Source of the DNA: Ectobius pallidus
Lineage: Eukaryota > Arthropoda > Insecta > Blattodea > Ectobiidae
Reading direction: 5' to 3'
Assembly (NCBI GenBank): GCA_964059195.1
Contig: CAXKWD010000010.1
Coordinates: forward strand, 558,001 to 622,000
DNA: 64,000 nt
The notes beneath the pieces are model-generated. The model made no database searches. It was given only the letters and a program-made list of their open reading frames with translations, and was not told where the DNA came from. The position numbers and the translations under genes were made by a program. Below, piece by piece: positions 24,005 through 39,000 of this stretch. The number at the start of each line of letters is the position of its first letter. Position 1 is the stretch's first letter.

Positions 24005-27000
24005 GGAAACTGTTGCCTAGCAATGCCATCAAAAAGAACTGTTGCTTAGCAATGTAATTTTAAACACAATATTGCTACCTATTATAAACTTTTAAATAAT
24101 ATACTGTTGCGTAGCAATGTCAATTTCAGACACAAAACTTTTACCTTTCAATGCATTTTTCAAAGTCGAAACTTTTTCCTAGCAATGTAATTTTTAAAGA
24201 CAATTTGACTGCCTATAAATGTAATTTTTCTATCACGAAAGTTTTCCCTAGCCATGCCAGTCTAAAAAGAAACTGTAGCCTAGCAATGAAGTTTTAAAAC
24301 ACCTGACTGTTGCTTAGCAATGACATTTTGAACAAGAAACTGTAGCTTAGCAATGCCATCTCCAAATACGAAACTGTTGCCTAGCAATGTCATCTATAAG
24401 GAATAGTTTTTAATCCCTCAATGATCAATACATACAATGAAAATATCGGTGATAAGCTAATGGCAAAACATGGGTTGTAAATTTTGCTTTAATAGAAAGA
24501 ATACTGTTGCCTAGCAATGAGTTTTAAAACACGAAAGTGTTGCCTAGCAATGCCATTTTAAACCGAAAACTGTTGCCAAGCAATGTCATAAAAAAGAATT
24601 GTTGCTTAGTAATGTCATTTTTAAACACAATATTGCTACCTATTATAAACTTTTAAAAAATATACTGTTGCGTAGCAATGTCAATATCAGACACATCACT
24701 TTTACAATTCAATGCATTTTTCAATGTCGAAACTTTTTCCTAGCAATGTAATTTTTAAAGACAATTTAGCTGCCTAACAATGTAATTTTTCTATCACGAA
24801 AGGTTTGCCTAGCAATGCCAGTCTAAACCGGAAACTGTTGCCTAGCAATTAAGTTTTAAAACAGCTGACTCTTGCTTAGCAATGACATTTTGAACATGAA
24901 ACTGTAGCTTAGCAATGCCATCTCCAAATACGAAACTGTTGCCTAGCAATATCTTCTATAAGGAAAGGTTTTTAATCCTTCAATGATCAATACATACAAT
25001 GAAAATATCGGTGATATGCTAATGTCAAAACATGGGTTGTAAATTTTACTTTAACAGAAAGAATACTGCTGCCTAGCAATTAGTTTTAAAACACAAAAGC
25101 GTTGCCTAGCAATGCCATTTTAAACCGGAAACTGTTGCCTAGCAATGCCATCAAAAAGAACTGTTGCCTAGCAATGTAATTTTAAACACAATATTGCTAC
25201 CTATTATAAACTTTTAAATAATATACTGTTGCGTAGCAATGTCAATTTCAGACACAAAACCTTTACTTTTCAATACATTTTTCAAAGTCGAAACTTTTTC
25301 CAAGCAATGTAATTTTTAAAGACAATTTGGCTGCTTAACAATGTAATTTTGCTATGACGAAAGTTTTGCCTAGCCGTGCCAGTCTAAACCGGAAACTGTT
25401 GCCTAGCAATTAGGTTTTAAAACACCTGACTGTTGCCTAGCAATGACAATTAGAATAAGAAACTGTAGCTTAGGAATGCCATCTCCAAATACGAAACTGT
25501 TGCCTAGCAATGTCATCTATAAGGAATAGCCTTTAATCCCTCAATGATCAATACATACAATGAAAATATCGGTGATATGCTAATGGCAAAACATGGGTTG
25601 TAAATTTTGCTTTAATAGAAAGAATACCTTTGCCTAGCAATGAGTTTTAAAACACGAAAGTGTTGACTAGCAATGCCATTTTTAACCGAAAACTGTTGCC
25701 AAGCAATGTCATAAAAAAGAACTGTTGCTTAGTAATGTCATTTTTAAACACAATATTGCTACCTATTATAAACTTGTAAAAAATATACTGTTGCGTAGCA
25801 ATGTCAATATCAGACACAAAACTTTTACCATTCAATGCATTTTTCAAAGTCGAAACTTTTTCCTAGCAATGTAATTTTTAAAGACAATTTGGCTGCTTAG
25901 CAATGTAATTTTGCTATGACGAAAGTATTGCCTAGCCGTGCCAGTCTAAACCGGAAACTGTTGCCTAGCAATTAAGTTTTAAAACAGCTGACTCTTGCTT
26001 AGCAATGACATTTTGAACATGAAACTGTAGCTTAGCAATGCCACCTCCAAATACGAAACTGTTGCCTAGCAATATCTTCTATAAGGAAAAGTTTTTAATC
26101 CTTCAATGATCAATACATACAATGAAAATATCGGTGATATGCTAATGGCATAACATGGGTTGTATATTTTTTTTAATAGAAAGAATACTGTTGCCTAGCA
26201 ATTAGTTTTAAAACACAAAAGCGTTGCCTAGCAATGCCATTTTAAACCGGAAACTGTTGCCTAGCAATGCCATCAAAAAGAACTGTTGCTTAGCAATGTA
26301 ATTTTAAACACAATATTGCTACCTATTATAAACTTTTAAATAATATACTGTTGCGTAGCAATGTCAATTTCAGACACAAAACCTTTAATTTTCAATACAT
26401 TTTTCAAAGTCGCTACTTTTTCCAAGCAATGTAATTTTTAAAGACAATTTGGCTGCTTAAAAATGTAATTTTTCTATGACGAAAGTTTTTCCTAGCCATG
26501 CCAGTCTAAAGCGGAAACTGTTGCCTAGCAATGAAGTTTTAAAAGACCTGACTGTTGCTTAGCAATGACATTTTGAACAAGAAACTGTAGCTTAGCAATG
26601 CCATCTCCAAATACGAATCTGTTGCCTAGCAATGTCATCTATAAGGAACAGTTTTTAATCCCTCAATGATCAATACATACAATGAAAATATCGGTGATAT
26701 GCTAATGGCAAAACATGGGTTGTAAATTTTGCTTTAATAGAAAGAATACTGTTGCCTAGCAATGAGTTTTAAAACACGAAAGTGTTGCCTAGCAATGCCA
26801 TTTTAAACCGAAAACTGTTGCCAAGCAATGTCATAAAAAAGAACTGTTGCTTAGTAATGTCATTTTTAAACACAATATTGCTACCTATTATAAACTTTTA
26901 AAAAATATACTGTTGCGTAGCAATGTCAATATCAGACACAAAACTTTTACAATTCAATGCATTTTTCAATGTCGAAACTTTTTCCTAGCAATGTAATTTT

Positions 27001-28029
27001 TAAAGACAATTTAGCTGCCTAACAATGTAATTTTTCTATCACGAAAGGTTTGCCTAGCAATGCCAGTCTAAACCGGAAACTGTTGCCTAGCAATTAAGTT
27101 TTAAAACAGGTGACTCTTGCTTAGCAATGACATTTTGAACATGAAACTGTAGCTTAGCAATGCCATCTCCAAATACGAAACTGTTGCCTAGCAATATCTT
27201 CTATAAGGAAAAGTTTTTAATCCTTCAATGATCAATACAGACAATGAAAATATCGGTGATATGCTAATGTCAAAACATGGGTTGTAAATTTTACTTTAAC
27301 AGAAAGAATACTGCTGCCTAGCAATTAGTTTTAAAACACAAAAGCGTTGCCTAGCAATGCCATTTTAAACCGGAAACTGTTGCCTAGCAATGCCATAAAA
27401 AAGAACTGTTGCCTAGCAATGTAATTTTAAACACAATATTGCTACCTATTATAAACTTTTAAATAATATACTGTTGCGTAGGAATGTCAATTTCAGACAC
27501 AAAACCTTTACTTTTCAATACATTTTTCAAAGTCGAAACTTTTTCCTAGCAATGTAATTTTTAAAGACAATTTGGCTGCTTAACAATGTAATTTTGCTAT
27601 GACGAAAGTTTTGCCTAGCCGTGCCAGTCTAAACCGGAAACTGTTGCCTAGCAATTAAGTTTTAAAACACCTGACTGTTGCTTAGCAATGACATTTTGAA
27701 CAAGAAACTGTAGCTTAGCAATGCCATCTCCAAATACGAAACTGTTGCCTAGCAATGTCATCTATAAGGAATAGTTTTTAATCCTTCAATGATCAATACA
27801 TACAATGAAAATATCGGTGATATGCTAATGTCAAAACATGGGTTGTAAATTTTACTTTAATAGAAAGAATACTGTTGCCTAGCAATGTGTTTTAAAACAC
27901 GAAAGTGTTTCCTAGCAATGCCATTTTAAACCGGAAACTGTTGCCTAGCAATGCATTCAAAAAGAACTGTTGCTTAGCAAAGTAATTTTAATCACAATAT
28001 TGCTACCTATTATAAACTTTTAAATAATA

Positions 28030-28887
28030 TACTTTTGCGTAGCAATGTCAATTTCAGACACAAAACTTTTACCTCTCAATGCATTTTTGAAAGTCGAAAC
28101 TTTTTCCTAGCAATGTAATTTTTAACGACAATTTGACTGCCTAACAATGTAATTTTTCTATCACGAAAGTTTTCCCTAGCCATGCCAGTCTAAAAAGAAA
28201 CTGTAGCCTAGCAATGAAGTTTTAAAAGACCTGACTGTTGCTTAGCAATGACATTTTGAACAAGAAACTGTAGCTTAGCAATGCCATCTCCAAATACGAA
28301 TCTGTTGCCCAGCAATGTCATCTATAAGGAATAGTTTTTAATCCCTCAATGATCAATACATACAATGAAAATATCGGTGATATGCTAATGGCAAAACATG
28401 GGTTGTAAATTTTGCTTTAATAGAAAGAATACTGTTGCCTAGCAATGAGTTTTAAAACACGAAATTGTTGCCTAGCAATGCCAGTCTAAAACGGAAACTG
28501 TTGCCTAGCAATTAAGTTTTAAAACAGCTGACTCTTGCTTAGCAATGACATTTTGAACATGGAACTGTAGCTTAGCAATGCCATCTCCAAATACGAAACT
28601 GTTGCCTAGCAATATCTTCTATAAGGAAAAGTTTTTAATCCTTCAATGATCAATACATGCAATGAAAATATCGGTGATATGCTAATGTCAAAACATGGGT
28701 TGTAAATTTTACTTTAATAGAAAGAATACTGTTGCCTAGCAATGAGTTTTAAAACACGAAAGTGTTTCCTAGCAATGCCATTTTAAACCGGAAACTGTTG
28801 CCTAGCAATGTCATAAAAAAGAACTGTTCCTTAGCAATGTCATTTTTAAACACAATATTGCTTCGTATTATAAACTTTTAAAAAATA
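28030..28887 (+). repeat. Chimeric 858-bp monomer, copy 4, absent from its duplicate
   Basis: The join is at about 28460-28490: CACGAAATTGTTGCCTAGC runs into AATGCCAGTCTAAAACGG. The first part matches the monomer at 38746 in the copied block (offset 10716 bp), but that copy is only 561 bp long and continues from sub-repeat 13 straight into GAAAGTGTTTCC. The two copies therefore differ by exactly nine sub-repeats. Either the 28030 copy gained the chimera after the block was copied, or the 38746 copy lost it. Confidence 0.8.
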
Positions 28888-31128
28888 TACTGTTGCGTAG
28901 CAATGTCAATATCAGACAAAACTTTTACCTTTCATGCATTTTTTAATGTCGAAACTTTTTCCTAGCAATGTAATTTTTAAAGAAGATTTGGCTGCCTAAC
29001 AATGTAATTTTTCTATCACGAAAGGTTTGCCTAGCAATGCCAGTCTAAACCGGAAACTGTTGCCTAGCAATTAGGTTTTAAAACACCTGACTGTTGCCTA
29101 GCAATGACAATTAGAATAAGAAACTGCAGCTTAGGAATGCCATCTGCAAATACGAAACTGTTGCCTAGCAATGTCATCTATAAGGAATAGCCTTTAATCC
29201 CTCAATTATCAATACATACAATGAAAATATCGGTGATATGCTAATGCCATAACAGGGGTTGTAAATTTTCTTTAATAGAAAAGAATACTGTTGCCTAGCT
29301 ATGAGTTTTAAAACACGAAAGTGTTGCCTAGCAATGGCATTTTAAACCAGAAACTGTTGCCTAGCAATGTCATCAAAAAGAACTGTTGCTTAGCAATGTC
29401 ATTTTTAAACACAATATTGCTACCTATTAAAAGCTTTTAAAAAAGATACTGTTGCGTAGCAATGTCAATTTCTGACACGAAACCTTTACCTTTCAATGCA
29501 TTTTTCAAAGTCGAAGCTTCTTCCTAGCAATGTAATTTTTAAACACAATTTGGCTGCCTAACAATGTAATTTTTCTATCACGAATGTTTTGCCTAGCCAT
29601 GCCAGTCTAAACCGGAAACTGTTGCCTAGCAATTAAGTTTTAAAACACCTGACTGTTGCTTAGCAATGACATTTTGAACAAGAAACTGTAGCTTAGCAAT
29701 GCCATCTCCAAATACGAAACTGTTGCCTAGCAATGTCATCTATAAGGAATAGTTTTTAATCCATCAATGATCAATACATACAATGAAAATATCGGTGATA
29801 TGCTAATGGCAAAACATGGGTTGTAAATTTTGCATTAATAGAAAGAATACTGTTGCCTAGCAATGAGATTTAAAACAGGAAAGTGTTGCCTAGCAATGCC
29901 ATTTTAAACCGGAAGCTGTTGCCTAGCAATGCCATCAAAAAGAACTGTTGCTTAGCAAAGTAAATTTAAACACAATATTGCTACCTATTATAAACTTTTA
30001 AATAATATACTGTTGCGTAGCAATGTCAATTTCAGACACAAAACTTTTACCTTTCAATGCATTTTTGAAAGTCGAAACTTTTACATAGCAATGTAATTTT
30101 TAAAGACAATTTGACTGCCTAATAATGTAATTTTTCTATCACGAAAGTTTTCCCTAGCCATGCCAGTCTAAAAAGAAACTGTAGCCTAGCAATGAAGTTT
30201 TAAAACACCTGACTGTTGCTTAGCAATGACATTTTGAACAAGAAACTGTAGCTTAGGAATGCCATCTCCAAATACGAATCTGTTGCCTAGCAATGTCATC
30301 TATAAGGAACAGTTTTTAATCCCTCAATGATCAATACATACAATGAAAATATCGGTGATATGCTAATGTCAAAACATGGGTTGTAAATTTTACTTTAACA
30401 GAAAGATTACTGCTGCCTAGCAATTAGTTTTAAAACACAAAAGCGTTGCCTAGCAATGCCATTTTAAACCGGAAACTGTTGCCTAGCAATGCCATCAAAA
30501 AGAACTGTTGCCTAGCAATGTAATTTTAAACACAATATTGCTACCTATTATAAACTTTTAAATAATATACTGTTGCGTAGGAATGTCAATTTCAGACACA
30601 AAACCTTTACTTTTCAATACATTTTTCAAAGTCGAAACTTTTTCCAAGCAATGTAATTTTTAAAGACAATTTGGCTGCTTAACAATGTAATTTTGCTATG
30701 ACGAAAGTTTTGCCTAGCCGTGCCAGTCTAAACCGGAAACTGTTGCCTAGCAATTAAGTTTTAAAACACCTGACTGTTGCTTAGCAATGACATTTTGAAC
30801 AAGAAACTGTAGCTTAGCAATGCCATCTCCAAATACGAAACTGTTGCCTAGCAATGTCATCTATAAGGAATAGTTTTTAATCCTTCAATGATCAATACAT
30901 ACAATGAAAATATCGGTGATATGCTAATGTCAAAACATGGGTTGTAAATTTTACTTTAATAGAAAGAATACTGTTGCCTAGCAATGTGTTTTAAAACACG
31001 AAAGTGTTTCCTAGCAATGCCATTTTAAACCGGAAACTGTTGCCTATCAATGCCATCAAAAAGAACTGTTGCTTAGCAAAGTAATTTTAAACACAATATT
31101 GCTACCTATTATAAACTTTTAAATAATA

Positions 31129-31986
31129 TACTGTTGCGTAGCAATGTCAATTTCAGACACAAAACTTTTACCTCTCAATGCATTTTTGAAAGTCGAAACT
31201 TTTTCCTAGCAATGTAATTTTTAACGACAATTTGACTGCCTAACAATGTAATTTTTCTATCACGAAAGTTTTCCCTAGCCATGCCAGTCTAAAAAGAAAC
31301 TGTAGCCTAGCAATGAAGTTTTAAAACACCTGACTGTTGCTTAGCAATGACATTTTGAACAAGAAACTGTAGCTTAGCAATGCCATGTCCAAATACGAAT
31401 CTGTTGCCTAGCAATGTCATCTATAAGGAATAGTTTTTAATCCCTCAATGATCAATACATACAATGAAAATATCGGTGATATGCTAATGGCAAAACATGG
31501 GTTGTAAATTTTGCTTTAATAGAAAGAATACTGTTGCCTAGCAATGAGTTTTAAAACACGAAAGTGTTGCCTAGTAATGCCAGTCTAAAACGGAAACTGT
31601 TGCCTAGCAATTAAGTTTTAAAACAGCTGACTCTTGCTTAGCAATGACATTTTGAACATGGAACTGTAGCTTAGCAATGCCATCTCCAAATACGAAACTG
31701 TTGCCTAGCAATATCTTCTATAAGGAAAAGTTTTTAATCCTTCAATGATCAATACATACAATGAAAATATCGGTGATATGCTAATGTCAAAACATGGGTT
31801 GTAAATTTTACTTTAACAGAAAGAATACTGCTGCCTAGCAATTGGTTTTAAAACACAAAAGCGTTGCCTAGCAATGCCATTTTAAACCGGAAACTGTTGC
31901 CTAGCAATGTCATAAAAAAGAACTGTTCCTTAGCAATGTCATTTTTAAACACAATATTGCTTCGTATTATAAACTTTTAAAAAATA
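31129..31986 (+). repeat. Chimeric 858-bp monomer (26 sub-repeats), copy 5
   Basis: The join is at about 31563-31590, with the same TAGTAATGCC change as the unit at 22092. The flanking monomers also match at an offset of 9036-9037 bp, so it was copied as part of the large block and did not arise independently. Confidence 0.85.
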
Positions 31987-33007
31987 TACTGTTGCGTAGC
32001 AATGTCAATATCAGACAAAACTTTTACCTTTCATGCATTTTTCAATGTCGAAACTTTTTCCTAGCAATGTAATTTTTAAAGACATTTTGGCTGCCTAACA
32101 ATGTAATTTTTCTATCACGAAAGGTTTGCCTAGCAATGCCAGTCTAAACCGGAAACTGTTGCCTAGCAATTAGGTTTTAAAACACCTGACTGTTGCCTAG
32201 CAATGACAATTAGAATAAGAAACTGCAGCTTAGGAATGCCATCTCCAAATACGAAACTGTTGCCTAGCAATGTCATCTATAAGGAATAGCCTTTAATCCC
32301 TCAATGATCAATATATACAATGAAAATATCGGTGATATGCTAATGGCAAAACATGGGTTGTAAATTTTGCTTTAATAGAAAGAATACTGTTGCCTAGCAA
32401 TGAGTTTTAAAACACGAAAGTGTTGCCTAGCAATGCCATTTTAAACCGAAAACTGTTGCCTAGCAATGTCATCAAAAAGAACTGTTGCTTAGCAATGTCA
32501 TTTTTAAACACAATATTGCTTCCTATTATGAACTTTTAAAAAATATACTGTTGCGTAGCAATGTCAATATCAGACAAAACTTTTACTTTTCAATGCATTT
32601 TTCAGTGTCGAAACTTTTTAATAGCAATGTAATCTTTAAAGACAATTTGGCTGCTTAACAATGTAATTTTTCTATCACGAAAGGTTTGCCTAGCAATGCC
32701 AATCTTAACCGGAAACTGTTGACTGTCAATTAAGTTTTAAAACACCTGACTGTTGCCTAGCAATGACATTTAGAATAAGAAACTGTAGCTTAGGAATGCC
32801 ATCTCCAAATACGAAACTGTTGCCTAGCAATGTCATCTATAAGGAATAGCCTTTAATCCCTCAATGATCAATATATACAATGAAAATATCGGTGATATGC
32901 TAATGGCAAAACATGGGTTGTAAATTTTGCTTTAATAGAAAGAATACTGTTGCCTAGCAATGAGTTTTAAAACACGAAAGTGTTGCCTAGCAATGCCATT
33001 TTAAACC

Positions 33008-33040
33008 GAAAACTGTTGCCTAGCAATGCCATTTTAAACC
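33008..33040 (+). repeat. Extra 33-bp sub-repeat in the 592-bp monomer at 32546
   Basis: This is the same one-sub-repeat gain as at 23972-24004, exactly 9036 bp downstream, in the monomer 32546-33137. Sharing the rare event between the two sites supports copying of the whole block. Confidence 0.8.
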
Positions 33041-36000
33041 GGAAACTGTTGCCTAGCAATGCCATCAAAAAGAACTGTTGCTTAGCAATGTAATTTTAAA
33101 CACAATATTGCTACCTATTATAAAGTTTTAAATAATATACTGTTGCGTAGCAATGTCAATTTCAGACACAAAACTTTTACCTTTCAATGCATTTTTCAAA
33201 GTCGAAACTTTTTCCTAGCAATGTAATTTTTAAAGACAATTTGACTGCCTATAAATGTAATTTTTCTATCACGAAAGTTTTCCCTAGCCATGCCAGTCTA
33301 AAAAGAAACTGTAGCCTAGCAATGAAGTTTTAAAACACCTGACTGTTGCTTAGCAATGACATTTTGAACAAGAAACTGTAGCTTAGCAATGCCATCTCCA
33401 AATACGAAACTGTTGCCTAGCAATGTCATCTATAAGGAATAGTTTTTAATCCCTCAATGATCAATACATACAATGAAAATATCGGTGATAAGCTAATGGC
33501 AAAACATGGGTTGTAAATTTTGCTTTAATAGAAAGAATACTGTTGCCTAGCAATGAGTTTTAAAACACGAAAGTGTTGCCTAGCAATGCCATTTTAAACC
33601 GAAAACTGTTGCCAAGCAATGTCATAAAAAAGAATTGTTGCTTAGTAATGTCATTTTTAAACACAATATTGCTACCTATTATAAACTTTTAAAAAATATA
33701 CTGTTGCGTAGCAATGTCAATATCAGACACATCACTTTTACAATTCAATGCATTTTTCAATGTCGAAACTTTTTCCTAGCAATGTAATTTTTAAAGACAA
33801 TTTAGCTGCCTAACAATGTAATTTTTCTATCACGAAAGGTTTGCCTAGCAATGCCAGTCTAAACCGGAAACTGTTGCCTAGCAATTAAGTTTTAAAACAG
33901 CTGACTCTTGCTTAGCAATGACATTTTGAACATGAAACTGTAGCTTAGCAATGCCATCTCCAAATACGAAACTGTTGCCTAGCAATATCTTCTATAAGGA
34001 AAGGTTTTTAATCCTTCAATGATCAATACATACAATGAAAATATCGGTGATATGCTAATGTCAAAACATGGGTTGTAAATTTTACTTTAACAGAAAGAAT
34101 ACTGCTGCCTAGCAATTAGTTTTAAAACACAAAAGCGTTGCCTAGCAATGCCATTTTAAACCGGAAACTGTTGCCTAGCAATGCCATCAAAAAGAACTGT
34201 TGCCTAGCAATGTAATTTTAAACACAATATTGCTACCTATTATAAACTTTTAAATAATATACTGTTGCGTAGCAATGTCAATTTCAGACACAAAACCTTT
34301 ACTTTTCAATACATTTTTCAAAGTCGAAACTTTTTCCAAGCAATGTAATTTTTAAAGACAATTTGGCTGCTTAACAATGTAATTTTGCTATGACGAAAGT
34401 TTTGCCTAGCCGTGCCAGTCTAAACCGGAAACTGATGCCTAGCAATTAAGTTTTAAAACACCTGACTGTTGCTAAGCAATGACATTTTGAACAAGAAACT
34501 GTAGCTTAGCAATGCCATCTCCAAATACGAAACTGTTGCCTAGCAATGTCATCTATAAGGAATAGTTTTTAATCCTTCAATGATCAATACATACAATGAA
34601 AATATCGGTGATATGCTAATGTCAAAACATGTGTTGTAAATTTTACTTTAATAGAAAGAATACTGTTGCCTAGCAATGAGTTTTAAAACACGAAAGTGTT
34701 TCCTAGCAATGCCATTTTAAACCGGAAACTGTTGCCTAGCAATGTCATAAAAAAGAACTGTTCCTTAGCAATGTCATTTTTAAACACAATATTGCTTCGT
34801 ATTATAAACTTTTAAAAAATATACTGTTGCGTAGCAATGTCAATATCAGACAAAACTTTTACCTTTCATGCATTTTTCAATGTCGAAACTTTTTCCTAGC
34901 AATTTAATTTTTAAAGACAATTTGGCTGCCTAACAATGTAATTTTTCTATCACGAAAGGTTTGCCTAGCAATGCCAGTCTAAACCGGAAACTGTTGCCTA
35001 GCAATTAGGTTTTAAAACACCTGACTGTTGCCTAGCAATGACAATTAGAATAAGAAACTGTAGCTTAGGAATGCCATCTCCAAATACGAAACTGTTGCCT
35101 AGCAATGTCATCTATAAGGAATAGCTTTTAATCCCTCAATGATCAATACATAAAATTAAAATATCGGTGATATGCTAATGGCAAAACATGGGTTGTAAAT
35201 TTTGCTTTAATAGAAAGAATACCTTTGCCTAGCAATGAGTTTTAAAACACGAAAGTGTTGACTAGCAATGCCATTTTTAACCGAAAACTGTTGCCAAGCA
35301 ATGTCATAAAAAAGAACTGTTGCTTAGTAATGTCATTTTTAAACACAATATTGCTACCTATTATAAACTTGTAAAAAATATACTGTTGCGTAGCAATGTC
35401 AATATCAGACACAAAACTTTTACCATTCAATGCATTTTTCAAAGTCGAAACTTTTTCCTAGCAATGTAATTTTTAAAGACAATTTGGCTGCTTAGCAATG
35501 TAATTTTGCTATGACGAAAGTATTGCCTAGCCGTGCCAGTCTAAACCGGAAACTGTTGCCTAGCAATTAAGTTTTAAAACACCTGACTGTTGCTTAGCAA
35601 TGACATTTTGAACAAGAAACTGTAGCTTAGCAATGCCATCTCCAAATACGAAACTGTTGCCTAGCAATGTCATCTATAAGGAATAGTTTTGAATCCATCA
35701 ATGATCAATACATACAATGAAAATATCGGTGATATGCTAATGGCAAAACATGGGTTGTAAATTTTGCATTAATAGAAAGAATACTGTTGCCTAGCAATGA
35801 GATTTAAAACAGGAAAGTGTTGCCTAGCAATGCCATTTTAAACCGGAAACTGTTGCCTAGCAATGCCATCAAAAAGAACTGTTGCTTAGCAAAGTAATTT
35901 TAAACACAATATTGCTACCTATTATAAACTTTTAAATAATATACTGTTGCGTAGCCATGTCAATTTCAGACACAAAACTTTTACCTTTCAATGCATTTTT

Positions 36001-39000
36001 GAAAGTCGAAACTTTTACCTAGCAATGTAATTTTTAAAGACAATTTGACTGCCTAATAATGTAATTTTTCTATCACGAAAGTTTTCCCTAGCCATGCCAG
36101 TCTAAAAAGAAACTGTAGCCTAGCAATGAAGTTTTAAATCACCTGACTGTTGCTTAGCAATGACATTTTGAACAAGAAACTGTAGCTAAGCAATGCCATC
36201 TCCAAATACGAAACTGTTGCCTAGCAATGTCATCTATAAGGAATAGTTTTTAAACCCTCAATGATCAATACATACAATGAAAATATCGGTGATATGCTAA
36301 TGGCAAAACATGGGTTGTAAATTTTGCATTAATAGAAAGAATACTGTTGCCTAGCAATGAGATTTAAAACACGAACGTGTTGCCTAGCAATGCCATTTTA
36401 AACCGGAAACTGTTGCCTAGCAATGTCATAAAAAAGAACTGTTCCTTAGCAATGTCATTTTTAAACACAATATTGCTTCCTATTATAAACTTTTAAAAAA
36501 ATATGCTGTTGCGTAGCAATGTCAATATCAGACAAAACTTTTACCTTTCAATGCATTTTTCAATGTCGAAACTTTTTCCTAGCAATGTAATCTTTAAAGA
36601 CAATTTGGCTGCCTAACAATGTAATTTTTCTATCACGAAAGGTTTGCCTAACAATGCCAGTCTAAACCGGAAACTGTTGCCTAGCAATTAAGTTTTAAAA
36701 CAGCTGACTCTTGCTTAGCAATGACATTTTGAACATGAAACTGTAGCTTAGCAATGCCATCTCCAAATACGAAACTGTTGCCAAGCAATATCTTCTATAA
36801 GGAAAAGTTTTTAATCCTTCAATGATCAATACATACAATGAAAATATCGGTGATATGCTAATGGCATAACATGGGTTGTATATTTTTTTTAATAGAAAGA
36901 ATACTGTTGCCTAGCAATTAGTTTTAAAACACAAAAGCGTTGCCTAGCAATGCCATTTTAAACCGGAAACTGTTGCCTAGCAATGCCATCAAAAAGAACT
37001 GTTGCTTAGCAATGTAATTTTAAACACAATATTGCTACCTATTATAAACTTTTAAATAATATACTGTTGCGTAGCAATGTCAATTTCAGACACAAAACCT
37101 TTAATTTTCAATACATTTTTCAAAGTCGCTACTTTTTCCAAGCAATGTAATTTTTAAAGACAATTTGGCTGCTTAACAATGTAATTTTTCTATGACGAAA
37201 GTTTTTCCTAGCCATGCCAGTCTAAAGCGGAAACTGTTGCCTAGCAATGAAGTTTTAAAAGACCTGACTGTTGCTTAGCAATGACATTTTGAACAAGAAA
37301 CTGTAGCTTAGCAATGCCATCTCCAAATACGAATCTGTTGCCTAGCAATGTCATCTATAAGGAACAGTTTTTAATCCCTCAATGATCAATACATACAATG
37401 AAAATATCGGTGATATGCTAATGGCAAAACATGGGTTGTAAATTTTGCTTTAATAGAAAGAATACTGTTGCCTAGCAATGAGTTTTAAAACACGAAAGTG
37501 TTGCCTAGCAATGCCATTTTAAACCGAAAACTGTTGCCAAGCAATGTCATAAAAAAGAACTGTTGCTTAGTAATGTCATTTTTAAACACAATATTGCTAC
37601 CTATTATAAACTTTTAAAAAATATACTGTTGCGTAGCAATGTCAATATCAGACACAAAACTTTTACAATTCAATGCATTTTTCAATGTCGAAACTTTTTC
37701 CTAGCAATGTAATTTTTAAAGACAATTTAGCTGCCTAACAATGTAATTTTTCTATCACGAAAGGTTTGCCTAGCAATGCCAGTCTAAACCGGAAACTGTT
37801 GCCTAGCAATTAAGTTTTAAAACAGGTGACTCTTGCTTAGCAATGACATTTTGAACATGAAACTGTAGCTTAGCAATGCCATCTCCAAATACGAAACTGT
37901 TGCCTAGCAATATCTTCTATAAGGAAAAGTTTTTAATCCTTCAATGATCAATACAGACAATGAAAATATCGGTGATATGCTAATGTCAAAACATGGGTTG
38001 TAAATTTTACTTTAACAGAAAGAATACTGCTGCCTAGCAATTAGTTTTAAAACACAAAAGCGTTGCCTAGCAATGCCATTTTAAACCGGAAACTGTTGCC
38101 TAGCAATGCCATCAAAAAGAACTGTTGCCTAGCAATGTAATTTTAAACACAATATTGCTACCTATTATAAACTTTTAAATAATATACTGTTGCGTAGGAA
38201 TGTCAATTTCAGACACAAAACCTTTACTTTTCAATACATTTTTCAAAGTCGAAACTTTTTCCTAGCAATGTAATTTTTAAAGACAATTTGGCTGCTTAAC
38301 AATGTAATTTTGCTATGACGAAAGTTTTGCCTAGCCGTGCCAGTCTAAACCGGAAACTGTTGCCTAGCAATTAAGTTTTAAAACACCTGACTGTTGCTTA
38401 GCAATGACATTTTGAACAAGAAACTGTAGCTTAGCAATGCCATCTCCAAATACGAAACTGTTGCCTAGCAATGTCATCTATAAGGAATAGTTTTTAATCC
38501 TTCAATGATCAATACATACAATGAAAATATCGGTGATATGCTAATGTCAAAACATGGGTTGTAAATTTTACTTTAATAGAAAGAATACTGTTGCCTAGCA
38601 ATGTGTTTTAAAACACGAAAGTGTTTCCTAGCAATGCCATTTTAAACCGGAAACTGTTGCCTAGCAATGCCATCAAAAAGAACTGTTGCTTAGCAAAGTA
38701 ATTTTAATCACAATATTGCTACCTATTATAAACTTTTAAATAATATACTTTTGCGTAGCAATGTCAATTTCAGACACAAAACTTTTACCTCTCAATGCAT
38801 TTTTGAAAGTCGAAACTTTTTCCTAGCAATGTAATTTTTAACGACAATTTGACTGCCTAACAATGTAATTTTTCTATCACGAAAGTTTTCCCTAGCCATG
38901 CCAGTCTAAAAAGAAACTGTAGCCTAGCAATGAAGTTTTAAAAGACCTGACTGTTGCTTAGCAATGACATTTTGAACAAGAAACTGTAGCTTAGCAATGC

